Assembly (NCBI GenBank): GCA_910584055.1 | Contig: CAJTZS010000017.1 | Span: 17,654 to 81,653 of the forward strand | Direction: 5' to 3' | Source of the DNA: an uncultured Muribaculaceae bacterium | GTDB lineage: Bacteria; Bacteroidota; Bacteroidia; Bacteroidales; Muribaculaceae | DNA: 64,000 nt | Shown here: piece after piece, positions 7,866 through 15,877 of the stretch | Layout: every line of letters starts with the position of its first letter | Position numbering within the stretch: the first letter of the stretch is position 1 | The notes under the pieces: generated by a model | Told to the model about the DNA's origin: nothing | Databases searched by the model: none | Seen by the model: only the letters and a program-made list of their open reading frames with translations | Made by a program: the position numbers and the translations under genes

Positions 7866-10660
7866 TTTCCAAGTTTTTCCTTTAAGAATTGTCCCGTGTA
7901 GGATTCTTTTACCTTGGCCACCTGTTCGGGAGTGCCTTGCGCCACAATGTTACCACCTGCCTCTCCACCTTCCGGTCCTATGTCGATAAGCCAGTCGGCC
8001 GATTTTATCATGTCCATGTTATGTTCTATGATAATTACAGTGTTCCCTTTTTCAACAAGCCGGTTTAAAGATTTAAGAAGAGTGGAGATGTCGTGAAAAT
8101 GTAGTCCCGTTGTCGGTTCATCAAAGATAAACATTGTGTGTTCCTGCTTATCCATTGAAATATAATATGCAAGCTTCACGCGCTGATTCTCCCCTCCGGA
8201 TAAAGTGGAAGATGATTGACCAAGCTTTATATACCCGAGTCCGACATCTTTCAAAGGCTGTAGTTTCCTGATAATCTTTTTTTCTTGTGAACCATTGGTT
8301 TCCGACAGAAACTCGATTGCCTGATTCACGGTCATTTCAAGGAAATCATAAATATTCTTTCCCCTGTATTCTACGTCAAGTACCTCTTGCTTGAATCTCT
8401 TGCCATGGCAAACGTCGCAGGGAACTTCTATGTCTGCCATAAACTGCATCGGAATCGTGATTGTTCCTTCTCCCTTACATTCTTCGCATCTACCGCCGTC
8501 TGTGTTGAACGAGAAATATGCCGGGGTGAACCCCATTTGTTTTGAAAGTTGTTGATCCGAAAAAAGTTTGCGGATTTCATCGTAGGCTTTAAGGTAAGTG
8601 GCAGGGTTACTTCTCGATGATGTCCCTATTGGATTCTGATCCACAAATTCTATCGCCTTGATCTTGCTTATGTCCCCACCTAAAGAACGATGTGTGCCGG
8701 GGATGTCGCCGGGTTCGCCGAGAACCCTCACAACAGCCTTATATAAAATCTCCCTTACAAGCGTGGATTTGCCGCTACCGCTGACCCCCGAAACCACTGT
8801 CATGACACCGAGCGGAAACTTGACATCGATATTCTTAAGATTGTTTTCAGCCGCACCTATAACTTCTACAAATTGTTTCCACGGCCTTCGCAATTTGGGG
8901 ACAGGTATTGTTCTGTCGCCTCTAAGGTAATCCACTGTATAGGATCCGTTGGCATCACCGCCTTTAAGAATGTCTTTTAAGTTTCCTTTAAAAACTATTT
9001 CTCCACCGAGACGACCGGCATCAGGACCTATGTCAACTATCTCGTCGGCGGCAAGCATTATCTCTTCATCATGCTCAACAACAACTACTGTATTGCCAAT
9101 CTTCTGGAGATTGCGGAGAACTTTAATAAGTTTTTCAGTGTCGCGCGAATGCAGTCCTATGCTTGGTTCGTCAAGTATATAAAGCGATCCCACCAATGAA
9201 CTGCCAAGAGAGGTGGCAAGGTTGATTCGCTGGCTTTCCCCTCCTGAAAGGGAAGAGGAAAGCCTGTCGAGTGTCAGATAGCCGAGTCCGACTTCATTGA
9301 GGAAACCTAACCGCTGATTGATTTCCGTCAGAAGCCTTGCAGCAATTTTCTCGTCGGTCTCGTCAAGTCTGATATTCTTGAAAAACTCGGCTATTTCCAC
9401 TACGGGCATTTTAACCAGTTCGGTGATCGTTTTTCCGGCAACCTTGACATATTCAACGTCTTTGCGTAGACGTGAGCCGTGGCATTCTGGACAAGTGCTC
9501 TTTCCCCGATACCGTGCTTTCATAACACGGTATTGTATTTTATCCTGACGTGAATCTATCCACCTGAAGAAGCCGTCGATACCCTCCCAATGGCTATTGC
9601 CGTGCCACAGAAAATCTTTTTGTGTAGGGGTAAGATCCATGTATGGAGTATGTATAGGGAAATTGAAGTGTGGCGCGATATGGATTAGATGGTCCTTCCA
9701 TTCGTTCATCTTGTCGCCGTTCCAACATTTCACAGCATTCTGATATATTGACAGTGTCTTGTTGGGCACAACAAGATCTTCACTGATACCGAGCACTTTC
9801 CCGAAGCCTTCACATACCGGGCAAGCACCATATGGGTTGTTGAAATTGAACATCAAGTCGTTAGGCTCACGAAATTCTATGCCGTCGGCAACAAACTTTT
9901 TTGAGAACTGATGTTCATGGACACCATCTTTACCCCATATTTTGATGATGCATTCATCGTGTCCTTCATAATATGCAGTTTCAACGGAATCCGTCAAGCG
10001 TGAAATTTCATCTTTATCATCAGAAACAGAAAGGCGGTCAATGAGGAGTCTATAACCGGCAGATGAAACAGGAGTGCCGTTTTTCCTAAAATCGCTTATT
10101 GATATGAACTCACCATCTTTTTCAAGACGTGAATATCCCTCTTTAAGATATATATCCAGTTGTTGATCGAATGTTCTGTTCTCCGGCACACTGATGTCTA
10201 TGAGCACAGCCAAGCGTGTTCCGCGAGGGTATGACAGCGCAGTTTTAACCATATCCTCGATGCCGTGTTTCTTGACTTCAAGACCACTGACAGGTGAGTA
10301 GGTGTGACCCACACGGGCGAAAAGCATCCGTAGGTAGTCGTAAATCTCTGTTGCCGTACCGACTGTGCTTCTTGGGTTACGGGTATTCACCTTCTGTTCG
10401 ATAGCAATTGCCGGCGGAAGCCCTTTGATGTAATCGCATTCAGGTTTAGCCATGCGTCCAAGGAACTGACGTGCATAGGCAGAGAGGCTTTCCACATACC
10501 TACGTTGCCCCTCGGCATACAGTGTATCAAACGCAAGCGATGACTTACCGCTCCCGCTCACTCCTGTAACAACAATAAACTTATTGAGAGGCAAAGAAAT
10601 ATCAATATTCTTCAGATTGTTGACTCTCGCCCCCTTTATGATGATGTTTTTTTCTTCCAT
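7862..10660 (-). CDS. uvrA: Excinuclease ABC subunit A
   Basis: The 932-residue protein is the damage-recognition ATPase of nucleotide excision repair. Two ABC ATPase modules are visible: the first Walker A GVSGSGKSSLAFDTLY near residue 34 and the second GVSGSGKSTLVRE. Both ABC signature motifs are present (LSGGESQRINLA, LSGGENQRVKLA), as are zinc-binding CxxC pairs (CPVCEGFGK, CPECHGSR, CEECKGEG with CDVCHGKRF). The length is normal. It precedes the small lipoprotein on the same strand. The upstream intergenic region holds a large inverted-repeat element. Confidence 0.98.
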   Translation of the reverse strand: MEEKNIIIKGARVNNLKNIDISLPLNKFIVVTGVSGSGKSSLAFDTLYAEGQRRYVESLSAYARQFLGRMAKPECDYIKGLPPAIAIEQKVNTRNPRSTVGTATEIYDYLRMLFARVGHTYSPVSGLEVKKHGIEDMVKTALSYPRGTRLAVLIDISVPENRTFDQQLDIYLKEGYSRLEKDGEFISISDFRKNGTPVSSAGYRLLIDRLSVSDDKDEISRLTDSVETAYYEGHDECIIKIWGKDGVHEHQFSKKFVADGIEFREPNDLMFNFNNPYGACPVCEGFGKVLGISEDLVVPNKTLSIYQNAVKCWNGDKMNEWKDHLIHIAPHFNFPIHTPYMDLTPTQKDFLWHGNSHWEGIDGFFRWIDSRQDKIQYRVMKARYRGKSTCPECHGSRLRKDVEYVKVAGKTITELVKMPVVEIAEFFKNIRLDETDEKIAARLLTEINQRLGFLNEVGLGYLTLDRLSSSLSGGESQRINLATSLGSSLVGSLYILDEPSIGLHSRDTEKLIKVLRNLQKIGNTVVVVEHDEEIMLAADEIVDIGPDAGRLGGEIVFKGNLKDILKGGDANGSYTVDYLRGDRTIPVPKLRRPWKQFVEVIGAAENNLKNIDVKFPLGVMTVVSGVSGSGKSTLVREILYKAVVRVLGEPGDIPGTHRSLGGDISKIKAIEFVDQNPIGTSSRSNPATYLKAYDEIRKLFSDQQLSKQMGFTPAYFSFNTDGGRCEECKGEGTITIPMQFMADIEVPCDVCHGKRFKQEVLDVEYRGKNIYDFLEMTVNQAIEFLSETNGSQEKKIIRKLQPLKDVGLGYIKLGQSSSTLSGGENQRVKLAYYISMDKQEHTMFIFDEPTTGLHFHDISTLLKSLNRLVEKGNTVIIIEHNMDMIKSADWLIDIGPEGGEAGGNIVAQGTPEQVAKVKESYTGQFLKEKLGK

Positions 10661-10720
10661 TATAATCTAATATCCCTTTATAACTAACAAATACCGCTCC
10701 AAATTGTGTTGTCGGCAACT

Positions 10721-10968
10721 AAAATTCCGTTTATCTCTGCGCCCAAACCAATATACTAATATCGTCTGATTCATTTTTCCAACCACATTCAACCACCAAA
10801 CAACCACTTTTACATCGACACTTTTTTAATATAGTTCGTTTGAAAATTTGCATAATCAAAATTAACGGTCATTGTAACATAGAGATAAAAAGTGGTTGTA
10901 TAGTGGTTGTAAGTGGTTGGAGCCGTTAATATATTCTGGTTTGATGGCGCAGAGATAAACGGGAATTT
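10721..10968. repeat. 248-bp inverted-repeat element with helically phased AACCAC iterons
   Basis: The ends are imperfect inverted copies: AAAATTCCGTTTATCTCTGCGCC at the left and GGCGCAGAGATAAACGGGAATTT at the right. Inside, AACCAC occurs at 10781, 10791 and 10802, and its complement GTGGTT occurs at 10892, 10903 and 10913, so the spacings (10, 11 and 11, 10) are mirror-symmetric. The 364-bp gap between uvrA and the sigma gene is filled mainly by this element. No protein-coding gene is seen in it. Confidence 0.75.
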
Positions 10969-10997
10969 GGCGTTGTGGTCGAAAATTGCTAATTTTG
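10966..10997 (+). promoter_or_regulatory. Promoter for the ECF sigma gene
   Basis: TTTG at 10966-10969, 20 bp, then TAATTTTG at 10990-10997 is a full match to the Bacteroidetes housekeeping consensus. The -33 box is formed by the right edge of the inverted-repeat element, so the element may have supplied part of this promoter. The expected leader is about 20 nt. Confidence 0.75.
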
Positions 10998-11024
10998 TTC
11001 TGCATAAGCACACCTGGTTGAAAC

Positions 11025-11555
11025 ATGGATGCAAAGGAATTTGAGAAGGAATATCAACGGCTATTGCTTCCGTTGGGATTGTACGCATTGAAAATTGTAG
11101 AGAATGTAGATGATTCGAATGATATTGTGCAATCTGTTTTTCTCAATACCTGGAGTCGCCTTCAGGAAGGGTTGGAAACGGATAACCTTAAATCTTATCT
11201 TTATCGCGCGGTCAGGAATGCATCTCTAAAATTTTTAGCGAACAAGAACAATGCACCGACTGACAACCTTGAATCTCTTGAGGATGTGACGGAAGAAGCA
11301 ATCGACACCTCCGAACGCGACGCAAGACTATGGAGAGCAATCGAATCTCTACCTGAGAAATGTCGCGAGGTATTTCTTCTATGCAAACGGGATAATCTAT
11401 CGTATAGAGAAGTCTCGGAAGAATTGTCAATTTCTGAAAAGACAGTGGAGAACCATATGACAAAAGCGATGAAAGCATTGCGAGAGGCATATGGATTATC
11501 AGGCAGCCACACTCCGAATTTGCACATGGATATATTTTTCTTGCCTTTCCTGTAA
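11025..11555 (+). CDS. RNA polymerase ECF-type sigma factor
   Basis: The 176-residue protein has sigma region 2 (residues about 10-70, containing DDSNDIVQSVFLNTW) and region 4 (about 110-160, with LPEKCREVFLLCKRDNLSYREV and the helix-turn-helix ISEKTVENHMTKAMKAL). It belongs to the Bacteroidetes FecI-like group that sits beside an anti-sigma and a TonB receptor. The stop codon coincides with the left end of a repeat element, so the last residues may have been altered by its insertion. The anti-sigma gene is unusually distant (327 bp) because of that element. Confidence 0.92.
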   Translation: MDAKEFEKEYQRLLLPLGLYALKIVENVDDSNDIVQSVFLNTWSRLQEGLETDNLKSYLYRAVRNASLKFLANKNNAPTDNLESLEDVTEEAIDTSERDARLWRAIESLPEKCREVFLLCKRDNLSYREVSEELSISEKTVENHMTKAMKALREAYGLSGSHTPNLHMDIFFLPFL

Positions 11556-11793
11556 ATTCCCCGTTTATCGCACTGAACATTATTCCTCGCAGAGTCGCCG
11601 AGGGCGCAAAGGATTATACACCTTGTCTTTAGGGTCGTGAACTCCCGGCAGAGTGGCAGAGCCTGTCGCGGCGATTTTAGCGACAGGCTCTGCTGCTCGG
11701 CAGGAGTGGAAACGACCTCTGAAACCGGATATGCATGCTCTGCCACTCTGCGGCTCTGCGAGGAATAATGTTCAGTCCGATAAATGGGAATTT
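11554..11793. mobile_element. MITE-like repeat element, copy A
   Basis: This is a 240-bp non-coding element with about 40-bp terminal inverted repeats (left 11554-11594, right 11754-11793; one indel and two mismatches). The ends begin AAATTCCC and continue TTTATCG, ACTGAAC and ATTATTCCTCGCAGAG. The inside is rich in further palindromes (CAGAGCCTGTCGC, GCGACAGGCTCTG). A second copy with inverted interior lies at 60947-61268 and a degenerate one at about 59268-59397. No transposase is encoded. Confidence 0.8.
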
Positions 11794-11882
11794 ATTTTTA
11801 ATGTTATGAAAAAATTTTTGATTTAGAGTAGGGGGAATCATGGAATATCGGGTCATAGGGATAGAAACAACAAATATAACTT

Positions 11883-12347
11883 ATGACTGATCTGGAAAAA
11901 TTTAATAAGGAAACGAGGTTCATTGCCCGGCATTTCAAACCGGGTGCATTCCAACCTCAATATTCTTTCAATGCGGTTGATGCATTCAAAAACAGGAGAC
12001 GGACAGCTATGAAATGGATTGCGGCTTCATTTGCAGGCGTTGCACTGTCTGCCGCCGCAATAGTAATAACCTATCAGGTGATGAATACGGAAAAGCCTGT
12101 TGAACCTACAGCAATCCCTGTCCAGCCTGTTGATCGAACCGACCGTGCCGATGAAATAATCCACCTCGAATTTACTGATGCTCCACTGTCGGAGGTCGTT
12201 AAAGGCGTGGAAGATGCTTATGGAGTCACACTCACTAATGTCCCGGTTGAAGATTTGCATTTGACTCTAAGCTATGAAGGTAATGCCTGTGATTTTATAG
12301 ATACTGTAAACGAACTCTTAGGAACCGATATCAAAATAGAAAAATGA
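11883..12347 (+). CDS. Minimal FecR-type anti-sigma factor
   Basis: The 154-residue protein has a short cytoplasmic N-terminus, one transmembrane segment (about residues 43-63), and a C-terminal domain of about 60 residues (HLEFTDAPLSEVVKGVEDAY onward) that resembles the DUF4974/STN-like end of FecR proteins. The central FecR domain of typical anti-sigma factors (about 300 residues in total) is missing. It is four bases (ATGA) from the receptor gene, which suggests coupling. The inferred role is signal transfer from the receptor's STN domain to the ECF sigma factor. Confidence 0.75.
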   Translation: MTDLEKFNKETRFIARHFKPGAFQPQYSFNAVDAFKNRRRTAMKWIAASFAGVALSAAAIVITYQVMNTEKPVEPTAIPVQPVDRTDRADEIIHLEFTDAPLSEVVKGVEDAYGVTLTNVPVEDLHLTLSYEGNACDFIDTVNELLGTDIKIEK

Positions 12348-14851
12348 GAAAGTTAAGATTTATCATCCCCTTTATCGGCAAGTTGTTCCTTTTTTTAAGA
12401 ATCATATGTATAACCGGCATTTTGGCATTGACAATGTCTTCACCGGTATATGCACAAAAAATTTCGGTTGATGCCGTTAATCGTCCTGCCGAAGAGGTAT
12501 TTGCCGACGTAATGCGACAGAGCGGTAAGAATTTCATATATTCTTCCGATATTCTGAAGGGACTTAGGTTAAATGTCAGTGTCAAGAATAAACCATTGAA
12601 AAAGACTCTCGACAAAATGTTTCAGAACACTGGCATTGAGTATAAAATCAGGGGTAACAACATTATGCTTGTAAAGAAGAAAAAGAAAGAATTCAAACCG
12701 AAGCATAGTATAAGTGACCCGCGCCTTAAGGATATCGACAGTATCAAAGTCGGTATTTTGAGAGATGTGATAGTTGAGGGTAGCAGGAATCAGACAATAA
12801 CCATGAATTCAGCAAACATAGGTGCGCTGAATGTATCGAGAGACATGATTGCCAAGACTCCGGTAATTTTCGGTGAGTCGGATATCATAAAGACTTTGCA
12901 GTTTGAGCCAGGAGTTTCAGGCGGTGTCGAGGCAACTGCCGGAATGTATGTGCATGGAGGGAATGTGGATGAAAACCTGTATATGCTCGATAATATTCCG
13001 CTGTATCAGGTGAATCATCTTGGCGGTCTGTTTTCAGCGTTCAACACCGAGGCAATAAAAAATGTGGATTTTTATAAATCGACATTTCCGGCAAAGTTTG
13101 ACGGACGCCTTTCATCCTTCATGGATGTGTATACCCGCGACGGTTCAAACAAAAAGCTGAATGGATCCATCAGGTTGGGACTGACATCCGGCGCGGCCAA
13201 TATTGAGGGACCATTGTGGAAAGACAAGACTACTTTTTCATTGGCTGTGAGACGTTCATGGTTTGATTTAATAACTATTCCGACAGTGGCAATTGTTAAT
13301 GCCAAAAATGAAAAGGTGGAAGATGATTTCACTTTCGGATACGCTTTCACCGATGTCAACGCGAAGATAGCTCATAAATTCTCCAACCGAAGCAAGGTCT
13401 ACGGCATGTTTTACTATGGCGAGGATTATCTTAATAACGGCACTCATTCCCCGGATGATAAAAAGAATGATTATTACGATAAGGATGAAGCGCGGCTGAG
13501 ATGGGGTAACATAGTTGCCTCGGCAGGTTGGATTTACGATTTTACTCCCGATTTATGGGGAAAGGTGTGCGGAGCTTTCACCCGTTATTATTCTGCTATG
13601 AACACTCTTACTGAGAGTGCAGATCTTGATGAGGGTGAGAAGTTGAATTTCACTTCGAATGAGATTAAATCACGCAATAATATCCAGGATTGGATAATCA
13701 AGGCAGATTTTGAATGGTGCTCCTCTTCGGTGAACAGGCTCAGTTTCGGAGCAGGAATGACATTCCATAACTTCCTTCCGTCGAAAGATTCAAGACAACT
13801 TATTGCAGATGGGGTGACGACGGAACTGACCGATAACGGTTACAAATATAAGGCCCGCGAATTTAATGTGTATGCCGAAGATAACATGACAATAGGGGAT
13901 AAGTTAAAATTTAACTTGGGACTGCATTACAGCCTGTTCTACATATCAGGAGCAACTAAAAGCGGTTTGTCTCCCCGCGTAGCGTTCAACTATATGCCTG
14001 TGGACAATGTATCATTGAAAGGTGGATATTCAAGAACGGTGCAATACGTGCATCAACTGTCGCAAAGTTCCATTTCACTGCCAACCGACCAATGGGTGCC
14101 TGTCATAGGGGAGCAAAAACCTCAGATTTCAGACAAAATAGCGTTGGGAATCTATTGGAAACCGCTGAATCTTTTTACCGTATCCTTGGAGGGTTATTAC
14201 AAATGGATGCATAATCTGATAGATTATTGCGACGAGTATTATATTCTGCCTCCCGAACTTCAATGGGATGCCAAGCTGACGACCGGGAAAGGGACTTCAA
14301 AGGGGATTGACTTTAAAATCTCAAAAGAGTTCGGCAGGATTACGGGACAAATTTCTTATTCACTTCTATGGGCAGACCGTCAGTTTGCCAACAGGAACGG
14401 GGGACGTAAATATCCTGCAAGATTTGATAACCGCCATAAAATAAATGTTCTCGTGAACTGGAAAATAAATGATAAATGGGAATTAGGAGCAAGTTGGACC
14501 GGTATGAGCGGCAACAGAATGACGTTGCCGACCCAATGCTGGACCGATCCGACATTAGCACCCTGGCATTACGACATGATGCTTAAAACCGATATAAACA
14601 ATTACAGATTACCATTTTATCACAGGCTTGACTTGAGCTTTACGCGATACACGCGTCATGGATACTGGACTTTCGGGTTATATAATGCGTATTGCAATAT
14701 GAACACGATAGCGGTGCGTCTCGATTATTCCACTAAAGTATATGCCGCTAATATTCAGAACGGTTATTACTCTTATAGTTTGAAACCGACGTTCCAAAAA
14801 CTCAAATTAATACCAACAATCCCATCAGTTTCTTACACATGGCTATTCTAA
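12344..14851 (+). CDS. TonB-dependent outer-membrane receptor with N-terminal STN signalling domain
   Basis: The 835-residue protein has a signal peptide of about 35 residues. An STN (secretin/TonB N-terminal) domain follows (VDAVNRPAEEVFADVMRQSG to NNIMLVKKKK), then a plug domain (ETAG-like VEATAGMYVHGGNVDENLYM) and a beta-barrel ending in the aromatic SVSYTWLF. The STN domain marks it as a transducer that talks to the anti-sigma factor encoded just upstream. The substrate is not evident. It overlaps the following DUF4249 gene by 13 bases, an arrangement common for DUF4249 partners. Confidence 0.9.
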   Translation: MRKLRFIIPFIGKLFLFLRIICITGILALTMSSPVYAQKISVDAVNRPAEEVFADVMRQSGKNFIYSSDILKGLRLNVSVKNKPLKKTLDKMFQNTGIEYKIRGNNIMLVKKKKKEFKPKHSISDPRLKDIDSIKVGILRDVIVEGSRNQTITMNSANIGALNVSRDMIAKTPVIFGESDIIKTLQFEPGVSGGVEATAGMYVHGGNVDENLYMLDNIPLYQVNHLGGLFSAFNTEAIKNVDFYKSTFPAKFDGRLSSFMDVYTRDGSNKKLNGSIRLGLTSGAANIEGPLWKDKTTFSLAVRRSWFDLITIPTVAIVNAKNEKVEDDFTFGYAFTDVNAKIAHKFSNRSKVYGMFYYGEDYLNNGTHSPDDKKNDYYDKDEARLRWGNIVASAGWIYDFTPDLWGKVCGAFTRYYSAMNTLTESADLDEGEKLNFTSNEIKSRNNIQDWIIKADFEWCSSSVNRLSFGAGMTFHNFLPSKDSRQLIADGVTTELTDNGYKYKAREFNVYAEDNMTIGDKLKFNLGLHYSLFYISGATKSGLSPRVAFNYMPVDNVSLKGGYSRTVQYVHQLSQSSISLPTDQWVPVIGEQKPQISDKIALGIYWKPLNLFTVSLEGYYKWMHNLIDYCDEYYILPPELQWDAKLTTGKGTSKGIDFKISKEFGRITGQISYSLLWADRQFANRNGGRKYPARFDNRHKINVLVNWKINDKWELGASWTGMSGNRMTLPTQCWTDPTLAPWHYDMMLKTDINNYRLPFYHRLDLSFTRYTRHGYWTFGLYNAYCNMNTIAVRLDYSTKVYAANIQNGYYSYSLKPTFQKLKLIPTIPSVSYTWLF

Positions 14852-15873
14852 AGAAATATATACCAATATTACTCTCCCTCATTGTATTCAGCGGTTGCTA
14901 CAGCGATTTCGAACCGGATATTGACAGCACCCCTGTGGTCTGCATAAATGCGGATGCAAAGCAGGGGGAAGCTCTGAAGATTTTCGTTACCCGAACATGG
15001 AGATGGTCTGAAGGCTTGGCGGAAAATCTTGACCTACAGCTTAAAGACGCTATCGTCAATCTGTATGTCAACGACAGACTATATGAAACCGTTGGATTTT
15101 CAGAATGGGATTACAATAATCCCATGGAACCTTGGGTCAATAGGCAATGCGGCTTTCTATCAACGTATGAGCCAAAAGCCGGAGACCGGATACGAATTGT
15201 TGCGCATAGCGACAAATATGGAGATGCTGAGGGGGAGGTGATAGTCCCTCAACCGGTGGCAATAGATGATGTGGCTTTCTTGGTAAGCAATCAGGAAATG
15301 TCTAAATTAGATATGACAACTACATTTTACGGCAACGTTAGCCTCGAAGTTAATTTTACCGATCCCGAATCTGTTAAGAACTACTACTTATTTAAAGCCG
15401 GTTACATGTCGGATTACGATAGCGATTTCAGGGTTGAAATGTGGGTTGACTATAGCGCGGAGCCATTGTTTACAGAGCATGTTTCATCACTTGAGTCTTC
15501 CATTTCCGAAACATCAGGTTACACATTCTTTTCCGATCGAATGATATCCGGTAAGACGTATCCTCTGCATATCAGGTTGAATAATATCGGCTATACTGTA
15601 TATTCAGATAACTTTGAATCCAACAAGGCATATGTTGAATTGGTGCTCACTTCTATTTCCGAAAGCTATTATAAACATGTCATCTCTGTGTGGGAAAGCA
15701 ATGACGGCATAAACGGAATTCTCGGTGGCGTAGGACTTGCCGATCCGGTTTGGGAATGCAGCAATGTATCGACAGGAGCGGGAGTTATTTCCGCTTCCGC
15801 CCCTGTTAAGTTAGAGATTCCTGTATCAGAATTTTTCAAAGATATAAAACCGTCTGCACAGACATCAGAGTAA
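14839..15873 (+). CDS. DUF4249 family lipoprotein
   Basis: The 344-residue protein has a lipobox (LIVFSGC, Cys19) and the family's opening, DIDSTPVVCINADAKQGE, followed by beta-rich sequence. DUF4249 proteins regularly follow STN-type TonB receptors in Bacteroidota and are thought to be surface partners of the receptor, in the way SusD partners SusC. The exact function is unknown. It ends four bases before the convergent sulfatase gene. Confidence 0.85.
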   Translation: MAILKKYIPILLSLIVFSGCYSDFEPDIDSTPVVCINADAKQGEALKIFVTRTWRWSEGLAENLDLQLKDAIVNLYVNDRLYETVGFSEWDYNNPMEPWVNRQCGFLSTYEPKAGDRIRIVAHSDKYGDAEGEVIVPQPVAIDDVAFLVSNQEMSKLDMTTTFYGNVSLEVNFTDPESVKNYYLFKAGYMSDYDSDFRVEMWVDYSAEPLFTEHVSSLESSISETSGYTFFSDRMISGKTYPLHIRLNNIGYTVYSDNFESNKAYVELVLTSISESYYKHVISVWESNDGINGILGGVGLADPVWECSNVSTGAGVISASAPVKLEIPVSEFFKDIKPSAQTSE

Positions 15874-15877
15874 AAGC

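Noticed and set aside
11201..11746. A protein family shared between 11.2-11.7 kb (minus) and 61.0-61.3 kb (plus)
   Set aside because: The shared residues come from the non-coding palindromic repeat elements; the frames have no start context and overlap the sigma gene.
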